Origin: Reticulitermes lucifugus
Lineage: Eukaryota; Arthropoda; Insecta; Blattodea; Rhinotermitidae
Assembly: GCA_026260175.1 (NCBI GenBank)
Contig: JAKCWW010000403.1
Coordinates: 51,343-115,342, forward strand
DNA length: 64,000 nt
Direction: 5' to 3'
The notes under the pieces were generated by a model. It was not told the origin of the DNA. It did not search any database and was given only the letters and a program-made list of their open reading frames with translations. This document shows positions 12,601 to 27,600 of this stretch, in pieces. Made by a program: the position numbers and the translations under genes. Within the stretch, counting starts at the first letter, position 1. Each line of letters begins with the position of its first letter.

Positions 12601-15600
12601 ATCAAAATGGAAGTACTCTAAGGCAATACATTATTGGGAAATGTAACTACCATACTGACAGTGTTTTACAAGTAATACAAGTAACATATAATTGTCAATT
12701 AAAATGACAATCCTACAAATAACATAAAGTGGACAATGCTGACTGTTAAGACCATGTAGAAAACTGTACATGACACAAGAATATTTAATTCTGGAGTTAT
12801 ATTTATACTTGTCAACAACAGTAGTGTTCCTTGAACACACACATTTACAGCACCCATAATGCCATGGTACTAACCTTGCAAATACACTGGTCACCATCAG
12901 GACAATCAGCTCGAATGCTCCCTCTGCTGTCACACTTGCATTGGGGAAGAGGTCTGTTTGGTTGACAGTCTGACCGTGTTCCCTGTGTGGCATCCCCTAC
13001 AAACCCATCCTCACAAATATCACACTCGTCACCAGTCGTGTGGTGTGCACAATTCTGGAACATAAACACACATACACAGCTATCTCAGAGCTATATGTAC
13101 ATACAGCTGTAACTGGAAGGAGACGGGAACAGACCAGTGGAACAAGTACGAGGATGCAATATACTCATAGTGATGAAGACCCTGAAATGAAGTTTGGATT
13201 GGGCAATGTAGAAAGGCAGACTCAAGCAAAAATGCCTAACATGTTCAAACATTACAAGACAGAAACATTGCAGCATGAGAAACAAAGAGATAGATTTAAA
13301 AAACTAGAAGAGGAAGAAAACAGGAAAAAGAAGAAAGCATGGATAGGAGGAAGTAGATGGAGTCAGTGAGTAGTATCCACCAACATACTTCAACTAGATG
13401 TGGACACAAAGAAGAGACAGGGAACTGAGAAAGTCAGATGACATTTGGCATGTGCAATATTGCCAACCTTATAAAGAGTAAAGCATGTACCATTGCCAAC
13501 CTCATATTACAAAGCCATGAACCCAAATTTTTAGCAGTAACTTTTCAGTAGCATATTCAAGAAACAGAGTATATTCTATCTCAGTTTACAGTGGTTAAGT
13601 AAGATGTGATTAAATATTTATATCTGATATTGCTTTCAATGTTTGATCTCTAATATCATAATTTAAATACCCTGAATACCATATTAAATTAATGAGATAT
13701 ATGACCCTCTGTAGAAGCCCAATGGAATTTTGAAACAAAATGTTACCACAAGTCAAATGACATATTTTAAGATACTTAAGACACCTCTTTCTTAACTCTG
13801 ATGTATGAAAGTTCTTTGAAACAGACTCCTCAAAACCAGTTTCATTTATAATTCAGAGCAAAAAAATGTTATCTGATACCTCTTATCTCTTTAGAAATGT
13901 ACCAAAAAAAAACAATGTTACATACTATGCAAATTCCAGTTTCTGGATCACACTCATTTGAATGTCCATGGCAATTGCATGGTTCACAGTTCCCTAAGTA
14001 AAGTCCACCTTCAGAACGAGTGTAGCCAACATCACAGTCCTCACATGACAATCCACGGTGGCCGACAGGGCACTGACATTGCTCCACTGCCAGAGCACGA
14101 GCCTGTCCTGTGTTACGCTCTTCAGCGATGTCCAGGGACACCTGAATGAGACTGAAAACAAAATGTGACATTTAATTATCATCACAATTCATTTCTTGTC
14201 ATCTGACTGCAAATAAAAAAAAAAGTTATAAACATTTGTAATTATCTGTATAAAGGAGCTGCACAGCATCTATTAACTTAATCATAGTGCTTGTCTGGGG
14301 CATGAAGTTCACCACTCACCTCCAGCTGGTGTCGAGGTTAAGAATGAGCACAGCTATACATGTACTCCCCCATATATGCCTTCATGACGTGGACAAAAAA
14401 AACTTTACCTTTTGCCTTTATAGTTCTTGCATGCCTAAGTCTGATGAGACACATTTGGTGCAAGAAGTGTAAATAAAAGTTACTTCAGAATAATGTGCTA
14501 TAATTTTATCATTATGACATGCACTTTTAATTTTGCTTCATTATGCACAGTTAAGGCCAAAAATAATAAGCAGATTGCCATGTTTATATATTAAGAATAG
14601 CATCAAATATATACTGTCAATTACTGACTGAAATTTGTGGCTGCAGCCACCCAAGCAGTACAGCCTGCATGAAAGCCCATGGCTGTCTGAGACTGACCCA
14701 TCTCTATCACAGGATATTCAAATGTTTCACATGGAAAAATATGCCTACATTATATAGACAAGCCCTCAATATGGACAGAACTGTGCTAGCATTTCTTTGA
14801 ATATCCTGGAACAGAAAGATGTTAATGTAAAATTTGGTAAATTTCTGTTGTCAGAATTCAGGGAAAGAAAAACAAATTCAGAAAACATACAGATTTGAGG
14901 AAATGTAAAACTGGTTGTAATGTAACACTGTTCTTAAGGTCTTTGCACGGAATGAACAAAAAGTGCAAAAAGTCAAGAAAAATACATTATCTGCAAATGT
15001 AAAATCAAGTTTCACTGCATTCATAACAATTTCACATCTGATTCACATTTTTAAATTATAGCATACTTATGGAAAGTACTCTTATGAGATAAGAACACAA
15101 CAACATGAACTTGAGGAATTAAAACATTCATAATCTGAACATACATTTCTATAACCCTCGTTAATCATGAAGTACCTAGCACAACTGCAAAGTGATAACA
15201 CTCACGCAGCTTCCCGTGTGTTGGTTGTGTATGTGGCTTTAATAAGAATGGCTTCCACATCAGCCAGTGCCATGATGAGATGCTCCCTGTTTGTGCTCTG
15301 GCCATCATGGCGTTGCCAGTATTGCTCCAGTATGGGCACTGAGATTGACTGTGGACGATTTGGTTCTATCTGCTCTCTCCCGAAGTACAGCAACTGGATG
15401 TCATTTGACTGTATGGAACAAAACAGGAACACAAGCAAATGTGACACTTATTGAAATGTAGAAGTTACATTTCTATCAATATGATGCATAATTGCCTCAA
15501 TGACTTCCACAAACAAACTGGGAAGCTCCAATCCAATACACATGTAACAACACTAGCAAAACTGAGAAGGCACTCAATTATGGAATACGCAACATTTCCA

Positions 15601-18600
15601 AATATGCCTCTTGATATACCTTCAAAACTACCATCCAGCACATGAGAATGCTACAGTGTCAAAGGTCATTGCCCTATACACACACTTTCCAAGATAATAC
15701 AATCTTCCTTAAAACAGAACACATTCCAGAAATTGAGTACACTAAATTCCTTTGATCCAAATTTGTTACAAGACTGTGGAAAATCCTAAAATTGTGCAAT
15801 TCAATTTTCATTTAACCTTTTAAAGACCTGCATTTGCATTATGTGAATGCCTGTACGAAAACAACCCTAGAAATTCATTTTATATATTTAGCAACAAGCA
15901 AATTTACTGCATTTTTAAAACATGCTGCACAATCTCTGTTATCTTTTCCACAAAATGTCATTTATTTCATAATTTTATACTTTTCTGTTCAAATAATGTC
16001 TTTTTCATAAACCTTGCACTAAAATTTAAATACCTACCCTGGTAGGATAAAAGTTACTTAGGGGAGTCAAATGAAAACCTTGAAGAATTTTATCAGCTCA
16101 TTAGTGCAGATCAGTTCAATACAGCTCTGTACTTTCCAGATAGTTTTTCATCACATTTTTTGTTGCCGGATCTATCATACACAGAACATTCTTCCAACCC
16201 ATCCTGTTGACTTGTCAAGACTACAGCTGCATGCGCTTTATCACTCACCTCACTCTCATATTTAATTCTGTAATGCCTTAAAATATGTTTTGAATGACTT
16301 TCAATAAACAAAAATCTGTCTGCAAATATGCAGATACGAGGAAAAGGCAGCTAGAAATACAAACACAACCCACATAATGCTGGTGACATACAGTGATATT
16401 CTGCTACTTCATCGGACTTACACTGATTAGCTCAACATCAGGTGCATTGTTCCTTGAACTTTGGCCACCTGGTGTCGGAACATACCGAACTGTATAGTTC
16501 AGATAACCACCATAAGATGTCACTTTATCACCAAGGAACTGTGGTGGCAGCAGCCAATAGTACACCTAAACACAAGAAATCCGGAGTTTAAAAAATTAAA
16601 TTACTGAAAATTAAACAAAAGTTAAAGGAAAAAATTGATCCTCTTAACAAAACTATGGTGAAGAGAACATTTTGTCTTAATATAAATGCTATATGTACGG
16701 TTCGCTTGAGGACTAACTCTGGAGATATTAAATTGTATACTGTTACCAAGTTACATCAATGTGACAGCAAGGCTAAATGTTCTAAAGAAATTTCAGAATA
16801 TCTGAACTTCATTCAAATGGTCAGTCCAATGTTTAAATACCACAACCATATCTTCACTCTGCGTTAAGTTGTAACTTCACGAGCAGCACACGAGATTCCT
16901 GAAGTTCTTCTTCAGCCACATAATTTTGAAAAATAAAATAAATGAGGAATAAGGGAAATTATCAAATGACTACAACAAAAGACATGGGATTTTTAAATTA
17001 ATGGTGCAACAATCATCACGAAACTGAACTTCCCTAGTGAGAGACCAGCAAAGTGATAAAGCCCCCCAACTTCAAAACCATCAAAGTGGTACATGCTGCC
17101 CACTCTGGGCTACTGAACATCTCAAGAGGCAGTGACAGATGCATATAGAACAATGGTGGAATGATATCAGCAGGGGCCAACCGAATATACTCACTTCATG
17201 CAACACACATGTAACATGATGTCACCCAGGACTCAGACTGTGCGGTGAGATGCCAGTATTTCAATAATATACCTAACCAACTCCTTGGAGCAGAGTCCTT
17301 CAGAAGTCCTTAGGAAGCTAATATTTCCTCAGCTAGTCAAGAAAATGCCCCAAATTTTGTGGAAGCTGAAGTTTCATTATTTTATTCACAAGAAGCTGCC
17401 ACTTATGTGAGGCAAACCAATCCAGCCCTGTCTCCCCATCCTATTTCTTGAAGATCCATTTTAACATTATCCTCCCACATATGCCCAGGTCTTCAAAGCA
17501 GTCTCTATCCCTCTTGTTTCCACCAAAACCCTGTCCATCTCATTCTTCTTGATGTGATCACCTGAACAATATTTGGAGAGGAGTACAGATCATGATGCTC
17601 CCCAGTATGCAGTCAACAATTATTATATTGGCTGAAACATATATTAAGATATATTCTTTATGCACTGGTAATCTGAATAAATGAGTTACAAAAAGTTCAA
17701 CCACCCACACACAAAATACCTGAACAAGGGTGTCCGGCCTCATTTCCCAGCAGAGTATAAAATGAAACACATGTAATGAGGGCAACACACCTACAAACAT
17801 GTAGTACTTACACCTGGACTGTTGCGTGAGAAGTCTTGGAAAACAAGTTCTCTTGTGTTGGGATCAACCCTGACTCCTTCTGTAATGGCTTGTTTAGGTC
17901 TGAGAGCCTCTACCAACTTGAAGTCCTGTGTGCTCCGTGTGAATGCTGGTACTAAGACTTGCTGCCGATACCAGTTGGAGCTCCGACACTCCCCTGTAAC
18001 CCCGCTGCAGAAGCACTGAATGCAACCAAATTGATTTCTTGCATCCAGATGGAAGGTGTTCGGCTTACATTGGTTGCAGGTTCGTCCAGTGGTGTAGTCC
18101 TGGATGATGCACAGGAAGGTCATGAGAAAAAGGAATTCTACATGCAACCTCATATATCTAGCAAACAAAATAATTCTCTGACCATGCCTGAACTAAAAAT
18201 GTTGAGTTATAAGGGCAGATTCAAGTGGGATGTAAAGCTGCCAGTAGTTCCCGAACATCTCAAATAATCGAGGTGCCTTAACATCAGGAACTACTCATCA
18301 AATAACACAGCATTTACATCCCACAAGACCTTAATCAAAAACACTGCAGTGAGAACCTCCAAACATGCATGAAGTTACCAATATTATCATCATAATGGTA
18401 AAGGAGTATTCTGTTTATTTCAAGATAGGTGTACAACATATCATGTACAATGCGAGATTTGAACTTGTCACAGCAGTACTGCTTAAGATAACGTCTTATG
18501 GGCTGTTACACCATGTTGATCAATCAACAGTTAAGTGATGTGTCATTAAGATCATAGTGACTTCATACTCGAGGTCAAGCAGTCCAAGAAAAGTGCCTGG

Positions 18601-21600
18601 CCCTGAAGATGAAGGCACTATGATCCTTCAACATGTTGGTAACCATTTACCAGTCAATAAGGCATAACAACCCAGCAGACTTTGATCTCTGCATGATGTA
18701 CCATCACAACTGTGTTTCTTTCCATTCTATTTTGTCATACTGTTGGCAGGTATAAGCTTAAAATATTCAAACACTGCTCCTCAATAATACTGTCTGTTAG
18801 CAACCTAAGTCTTAATGCTGCTAATACAGATAAGATCAGAGTCAATTCAATCCACTTCACATTCATGTAATCTTTCTTTCACATACAATGTAACTAACAT
18901 CCACCTCCTCACTTATGCTTTCCAGCAGGTTTCTTTACAAGAACCACTTCACACTCTGCAGATCAAACTAAGTGGCCTGCGACACTGAAGTCAGTATATC
19001 CATATCAACAAACAATTTACATTTGCAGATTTCCAAACCAGGTGTTGCTCAAATGATGGTGTCCTGCCTTTCAGCATTGTGTACTATAATAAGTTTGTTC
19101 CGCCTTCTTGGTAGGGTGGATGAAGAACGTCCACCTGAACCAAACTGTCACCCTGATGACTGAGACAGCACGTTACTCCAAATCGTGAGAACAAACGTAT
19201 TTCACTACATAGTGTAAGAACCAAGAAGACCCATCATTTAAGCAACAAACAACTTCACAACTTTGTAGTTCCCACACTTACCATTATTTTGCACAGTGGC
19301 AGCATGAGGAAAGAACAGGACAATAGAGAACATGCCATGTTACAATCACTATAAACAAGAACCCTGATACCTCAAATACACTACAGTCATAAATAAACAC
19401 CAAGAACTAATCACTTGCTATGAGTCAACACCTTTTATAAATGAAAAGATTAGAACTATTAGGACTTCAGATTAAACCTTATATCAATAATTTCACCTGT
19501 GTGTGAAGCACAGGCACACTGGTTACAATGAACAGAAGTGTTCTGTCCTCTATACTGAGGCATGTAAATAGAGAATTAAACCATAAAAGAGAAACCATCA
19601 GACATGAACAGAAATGTAATCTCTGGGCCAGACTTCCCGCTGTGATACGTAAAACAGATAAATAAATTATAAGACCGTTAATCACAACTCTATTTGGACA
19701 ATGTTTATTATCTAATGTGTATCATGCTTTGGCTTTAATTATAACTCGTCATCAGGCACAGATAAAAATATATTAGAAAAGAACACTTACACACAATCCA
19801 TTATTATCAAACTGATTGGCATCTCAACCTTATAATATTTTTATTAATTAAAAGCCGAAACTGTGCAAGTAAAGTTGTCAGTAATGTAAGTATGCATGTC
19901 AATATATAGTGATAACAGGTTTTATGAAAATCAAGTAAACATCAAGTGATTCATACACAGCAATGCTTTAACATCACACACCACAGTCACAACATTCTCC
20001 TACTTACTAGCAAGCACCAAGTGTATGATAACAAAGGCACAGGTCACTTAGACTTCATTCTTCATCATGTTATACAACGGCCATCAGACACTAACAAGTT
20101 GCACTGGATACTACCGTAAGCTAAAAGTATATTTTACTCTTATCAGTAGTACAGTCAAAACCAACACATACACTTGCAACATGTGATTAGGCTACCGGTT
20201 TCAGCTCAAAGAGCCATCATCATGCCTATGACAGAAAACTATCAAAATCAAACTCCATACATTTGATAAGAGGAAAAGCTTTGATTTTCACAGTTTTCTG
20301 TCATAGGCCTGATGATGGCTCTTTGAGCTGAAACTGGTAGCCTGATCACGTGTTGCAAGTGTATGTGTTGGTTGTGACTGTACTACTGACAAGAGTAAAA
20401 TACACTTTTGCATGTACATACCCGGGGATGTCTAATATTAAAACCATAAGTCAGTTACACCTACCTTTTCCTTGGCCTTACATATGACAACTTCAAAATT
20501 CTGTGAACATTCCTTGTTACCCAGATCCTCCCTAACTCTGGATTGTCAGTATAACTTAACTCACCTTACAAGCACAACGGCCACTGGCTTGGTCAAGTAC
20601 TGGTGACAGACTGCCTGCTGCATCACAATATCCTGCAAGAACATTACAAACATTACGCCTCCTACTTGGCCACTTCGCTCCTGGGTTACCGTTGCTACTG
20701 TCTGACCATCTGGAAACCATGTTAATAGATTCCATTGTGCAAAGTCAACCTACAACCTTACACATTTGGAAATGACTTGGTGCATTAAGGATTTACAACA
20801 CGAAGCATAAAATTAGCCTATTTGAGAGGATTTTACTTCTGTCAAATTCTCAATGTGCCAGCTACAGATGTCTTCACAGCTTCATAACACACAGAAAATA
20901 GCAAAGAACTATGATACAGTATGATGATGATGATGATGATGATGATGTTGATAATGTAATAATTGCTTAATATAAAGCAATTTTGTAAAAGAACTGTACA
21001 ATTAGCAATTACATTAGGCTGCATTTTATATGCTACTTCAAAGCTATAAATTATTTAGTGATATTAATTACAGAACAAAAAGGTTTTAGAAAAACAAGAC
21101 ATGACATTTCGGGTCTTCTGTCATGTCTTGAAGTGTTGTTGAGTAAATACGTAGTAGGTCCAGAAGTTTTGAAGGCACAATAATCCTTCAAAATGTCATC
21201 CTAGAGAATATGAATCTTCAACAACAGTGCTGTGAAAACCTCAAATCTCACAAAACAAGCTGTGTCTACATAACAACATATTTGAGAACTTAATGTAGTC
21301 ATGCATTAACTACAATAGCTGACATGATGTATGGGCCCCTGAATATGAACCAGATACTCTGAAACATATCAGACACATTTAAATGACACAAAGTTTTTAA
21401 CTTTTAGTTTGTTGTACTATAAAGGTGAAAGAAACGTACGTTAAATGATTATGTAACAGTGTGAGTGCCAATATGAAATGTAAAATGCTACCTTGCGTGC
21501 ATGAGTCACCAGGAATGAACGGGTTGCCTTGGTATCCTGCAGCGCACTGTTCGCATCTCCTGCCTACATAGCCTTGAGGACAGTCACAAGTTACTTGTCC

Positions 21601-24600
21601 GTCAGTGTCCAAGAAACATGTGCGGCCAAACCTGTAACAGTTCACATACACACAAAGATGTGGTAAAGTGCAATGAAGTATATGATATTTAAATTAGAAT
21701 CCATGACAAGTGTGTTTCTTCTTTTCTTCTTGCTCTTATCTAGAGAAGGAAAAACGGAAAAAGAAACATATACATACACAAAAAATCTATGAGGAATCTG
21801 GCAATGTAGATGGGTGTCAAGCAGTCATCAGGGTTTGGCTTGTTTTGTGATTCCATGTAGGGTTTTATCAAGAAAGTCTGCATGGTAAAAACATGGGTGA
21901 CACACTATTAAAAGAATTAGCACTAAATTCTCACCAACATTAGAGAAAAATGTTGCTGAAACCTACAAAATGTTACAACAAGTCTGTGGAGAGGGTACAG
22001 GCCACAAGATGTTGTGTGTCAAGTGACCTAACATAACAGAGAAGTTGTTACAGGCAGTGAAAGAACTGGCCAACAGAAATATCCAGAACAGATCCAAATG
22101 AGAAACAGTAAATGAAACACAGACATGAATGGACTATTCAGAACATAACAGAAAAAATGAAAATGAGTAGAAGAAACCTGAAACTAACTACCACCAACTA
22201 CCTGAACATGAACAAAGCCTGTGCTGAATTGGCAGCAGAAGTGAGGGGAAGGAAACTGAGTCAGACATTTCAGCAATTGAATAATCCACCATCTGAAAGG
22301 GAAACAGTTTGTGGCACTGAGAAGTAAGTTTTCAGCATGATCCAGAAACAAAATATCTAATGGTAAAGTTCAGAATCTTGGAGAACAACAAATAAATGGA
22401 AACTAACATGCAAAAAAGCCACATGGAAATGACACATTAAAATTAGGTTTATCCACTTATTTGAATTAGTTCCTCCAAAACAGCCAAAAAAGATTCTATC
22501 AACAGGTTCTCATACATTTATGACAACTTATTCATCACAGGAAGCAGAGCAAGGGTGATCATGGGTTTACGTTGCTGCATTCAGGAAATAACTTTCTCTA
22601 ATATAAAATACAAAATTATTATATTAATATAATAGTACACACAGACAGAACAATTTCTTCAGATTATGCACAAATTGAACATTTTAGTTCAGGTGTGTTC
22701 CCATTAGTAGAATTTTAAAAGCTGCCCATCCATTCAGAATGTGTGGTCTAAAATACTGCACACCTTCTCTCCTTATCATGCAAATCAAGAAGTGCAACAG
22801 ACTCACTGGTTGCCAGGGTTAGTGAGAGGACAGGGACATGCTTCACATGCGATACGTGGTGGATCTCCGTAAGTTCCAGGACGGCAGGGCTCCCGATCCT
22901 TGCTGCACAGTCCCAGCCAGGGTCCTGACTGATGCCGGTTGTAACCAGGAGCACATAGCTGCAACATTAATGCATTATAGAACACACTTATATTGTCATA
23001 CAACAATAAAACTGTAAAATTGTAAAGAAAGGTAAAATTAACAGCTGTAAGAAGCAAGAGTATCTTACACAAAGTGGCTTCACAACCAACAACTTCAAGC
23101 TATTAGAAAAACTGACCTCACAGGACAGCCCTGTGTAGCCAGCAGGACAGCGACATTCCTCCACAAATACTGACTTTCCTTGCCCAGTGTTGCGAACGCC
23201 CGCAGAGTCCATGTTGATGTTGAAGATTAGTGTGTTCAGGATGGGATCGTCGTCATACTGAGCCCTGCCAACAGGTATGGTATGTTTACAGGCTGGGCAC
23301 TGCACAATTACAGTAGTACATGTGTTCTGTTAGCTATGGACATTCACAGATCAAAACTGCATTGCATCAAAATATAACATCTGTACATTTTAATAAGAAT
23401 CACAATATTAAAATTCTGGAACATTTGGCCAAGCAACTGGTTTTGAAGTCTACAATGGCTGGACATAAACAACACACACACACGTCTTTGAACTTAATAC
23501 TGCTGTTGTATTGGACTTCGGACTTCAATCATTCAGTGTACCATAAATGACGTTCCTACAAACCTGATAACATTCAGTGCTTATATACATTTTATGATGA
23601 AGATGTGCACCAGGATGGATCATGCATGGTATTACACAATGATGTATTAGTACATCATATTTCTGTGCAAAAATGTGTGATTAGAGATAAACAGTTAACC
23701 CATCATGAGCAGATTTTTAAATTCCGAGCAAGGCCCAGATTTTAAATTTATTATGAATTCCACACGTGTAGTGTGTTACAAAATTAGTTACACCTGTTAT
23801 ATCTTGTACACTGGAAATTCAAAATACAAACGTAATTTTTACAACAAAAAATCCACTCACTGGTATACAAACTTTTGATATAACCAGTCATTATATACAC
23901 AGGTTAATATGTACTTACGATTATTTTGAATATTTTTGTAATATTGGATTCTCCATTCTAAATAACCCCCTTATTTTGTAATTAGCTTGAAGAAAAACCA
24001 GAAAAAATGGATGAAACACAAAACGTGTCTTTTCTATTTACCCACATAACTTTCATCTGCAACATGCTTTGCACTAATATGTATTCATTAACTTATAATC
24101 GAGTTACACTGTACATGCCACAGTCGAAAGCACAGAGGTCCTGAAATGTGATCATTACCCTCGTCAATTGTAACCACAGCTGCAATGTGGCAAGATGATT
24201 TAGTAGAACTCCCAGGTATCATATTTCATGATAATCTGTTCAATAGTTCTCAAGTTCTTACCTGCACACAGGCAGACAAGCAGCCAAACTGAGAGTTAAA
24301 AGGTGTTTTTTTGCAACTTGTATTTATGAACACATCATAAGGAGATAACTCAGAAACTGTAAGGAATGTGATGAGTGTTTGAATCCTACTACATAGAAGT
24401 TATTATTCAGATTTGAAGTGAAATATGCTGGTACTCATTATTTTACTGGTATGTGCACTTAGACCCTGCACCTCTTGCTCAGAAAATCCACTAGGATCAC
24501 CAGGGGTCGCTTGCGACCTGAAGGAACTACTACTACTTCTACTACACTTATTTCATCTTCCCCATCCACTGTCACATGTCTTCAGGACCATTAAGATCCT

Positions 24601-27600
24601 ATTAAGCACATATTTCACAAAGGAACATTCATTTCCCACGTGTATGGGGCAATGCTCCGTAAAGCAACAACAAACCCCCCCCCCGTGCACAGATTACAAT
24701 GACAGTTTCAACTACAGTTTTAAGACCAGGGTATGGTTAGGCAGAATATTAAAGGTTATGCACAGTAGAAGTTCAAAACACAATTGATGTCACCCACCTA
24801 ATAAGAAGATTATCAACATTTCCAAGTGTCATCATGATTTCCTCTCTTGTTGCCAGAGTATCTGTTGGCTCCCCTGGAATGTCCCCTCCTGGCCGAGCAC
24901 TTCCACGTTTATACCACTCTCCATAGAAGAACCTCACTGAATAATCGTTATTACGTCCCGCTACTGGCGGCCGACCAGTGTGCACCAACGTGTACCCATT
25001 GCCCTGTTCAATAATAAAATGTTCAGATATCTCTGACTAACTCTTGCAAAATAGGCTCTACTTACCCATAAACAAATTACAGTACTTTACAAGCAAAACT
25101 ATGTAAGCTTTTGTAGTGCATAAATCTTCTCAATTAAATGTCAATTCAGATAAATGTATAATTATGAAAATAAGATGAAAAGACATGGAAAAAACATAAT
25201 ATTCAAGAAATACAGAAAGTGGGGAGATTTTCCACAGAGGAAGTAAAATGGAGACAAATGGAAGGTACAAGAATACATTACAAAAGGGCATAACATATGA
25301 AGGAATTCCTACCAATTAACTGGTATTATATTTCGGAAATGGGAAATACTAAAGATAGAAAAATTGTGTTTATTTTAAAGTTACTAGATGCCCATCTTAA
25401 TATATGAAGCAGAAATATGGGCATGAACAGCAGTTCAGATCAGTTTTTTAAGACGTATAAAAGGCAAAATCAAGACAGAGAGAAAAGAGGAAAGAAGAAA
25501 TTGGGGAGAATTTAAAGATGAAGGTCTCGGAAGACAAATGACACAATATGGTGGTATGGACATATTTTAAATATGAAGACAGAAACCCAAACAACGTTTG
25601 GAACATAAAACCAAAGGAACAATGTCCAACAAGAAAGCCTAAAATGAAAATACGAAAGCTGTCAGGCAAAGAAGAGAAAATTTCTGGGCAGGAGCATAAG
25701 AAAGACAGGGACACGGAGCAACTTGGTTACTAAGCCCTAATAACAGCGGAAATGTCAAAGGAACAATAATGTTTCCTGCACTTGATAATTTGTGAAATAC
25801 TATGGTGAAGTAATTCATGCAGAAATTTTCTTCTGTCTGCATCACATCCTAAAGATACTCCTTAAATCCTGCAAAACCTTATTCTGGTAACAAATTTAGA
25901 TACATTCAAGGACTTAGCCTGAAATGAATGCATATGAACCTATGACTCTTTATTTTCCTTCATTCTCACAGTTTCTGAAAATGAGGTTACCTTGTAACTT
26001 AACTAACCTGTACCAACCACTATGGTACTTTCATACAAATGAAATTTGAGGTCATAAAAGCTGTTAAGACTCACACTGTGGCCTTCTGGGTTATGACATC
26101 ATGTCAATTGCTGGGTTGTTATCAACACTTGCGTAACATGCGGCCTACATCTGCTTCTACATGCTGACTACACTGCACTCTATGAATACCCTACTACACT
26201 GACAGGCAGGTATGAAACGTAAAAAAAACTGCTGTGAGATTTGAGCTCTCACAATGGTTAGTAATCAGACTGTGGTCTTGTGTGTTGACACCATGTGGTC
26301 TTGCAGCTGGATACCAATGATTCAAATAAACATACCATTTCCATCTTCAGGGTGGAAGTTAGCCAGGTTATGCAGACATGGTGACATGGATGTGGTCACT
26401 CAGAAACAGAGAGGCACATAAGAACAAATGTTAAACACTGCACCACAGAGGACCCATTCACTGAAAGTTCCCAACTCTGAGTCTGAACATGTTACAAACA
26501 GGAGCACATGTACTTTCCACAGTGGTATATGGCCGACAGAGATTAATAATTTTTTAACAAATTTTTAATTTTTAGTCCTTTAATTCTTGTTGCTGTGCGT
26601 CTCTGCTCTCATATACAAGTAAATTTCCACATGTCACCTACAAACAGAGTGTATGAACTTTATATTCTGCTAATGCCAACTGTACTATATTTTTCTTTCA
26701 CTAACATACAGAAGAATTGTCTGGGGAAAGACAAAATTCACACACAGGCTACTTACAGACAGGATGACATCAGGTGCAGAAATTGGATTCCCCTGACCTT
26801 CATGCCTTACAGTGTACTTCAGATAACCTCCGTAAGACTTAAGCTGGTTGCCATGGTAGTTCTCTGGCATTGCAAAGTATGGGTATATGTTGTCAGGCAG
26901 TCTCTCTGCTGTCTGAACCTACAGACAAGCAAGCAGATCCAACATATCCTGAACATCAGTTACAGCTGCAATGCCGTCTCTGAGCTTACAAACTGCTCCC
27001 ATAATATTCACCAACACCCATATTTTATGTTATTCATGCCTTGCCTTCCTAGAGGCTCTTCACACTAAGCCACTCATGTTTTATTTAAACTTCTCTCTTA
27101 CAACATTTTGCTGGGCATTAACACCATTTCTCTTTTGGGAGTCTGTTCCTGCAACCAGCCAGTACCATAACAAATTCACAGATCATTTATAGATAACTGA
27201 CCTCTTACTGATCTGTTTCATTTTATCAGTCACTTCAGTTTTCACACTGTTTTATACTGTTACATTTTCCTCCACTTATGGGCTACAAATTTCACAACAC
27301 TTATACATGTAACTTGACAATAAATCTCTTTTTCATCAAAATCACAGAAATATTACAGTTAAGAAAACTTTTTCAGTTCATACACATCTTATTGTAACTG
27401 TAATTGATTAAAACAAGTAACTACTGGGATAAACATATGCACAAAAAAATAATCAAATGTGTTACAGCTAAGATTACAAGAATGTGCTAACACAGTACTT
27501 TCAAAATATAAATCCATTTCCACTGATCATTTTATTTTGTGTTTGTTTTCAGTTTCCTGTCTATATTGCTAATCATTTTGCATTTTTTACATTTTGCTTT

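Larger units (their letters stand above)
20121..20411. repeat. Inverted-repeat element with two hammerhead motifs
   Basis: Nearly palindromic 290-bp element. The ends CTAAAAGTATATTTTACTCT (left) and the complement of the right end match with few differences. Each arm carries a hammerhead motif, one on each strand (20188-20228 minus, 20304-20344 plus), so each points away from the centre. Confidence 0.8.
18100..20564. other. Intron e20-e21
   Basis: 2.5 kb, dense in inverted repeats: 18280-18365, 18494-18676, a decayed hammerhead at 19715-19757 and the double hammerhead element 20121-20411. Confidence 0.8.

Noticed and set aside
13040-13369. Plus-strand Lys/Glu-rich ORF of 109 codons
   Set aside because: Overlaps e25 antisense at its start, low complexity, no domain or splice support.
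21815-21840. CCUGAUGACUGC on the minus strand as a hammerhead core
   Set aside because: No GAAAC follows within a usable distance.
24425-24787. Plus-strand ORF with a signal-peptide-like start (120 codons)
   Set aside because: Hydrophobic start followed by low-complexity Leu/His runs, overlaps the e16 border region, no homology recognised.
26595-27068. Plus-strand ORF of 157 codons
   Set aside because: Antisense to e15 and the flanking introns; no domain, no coding signal.
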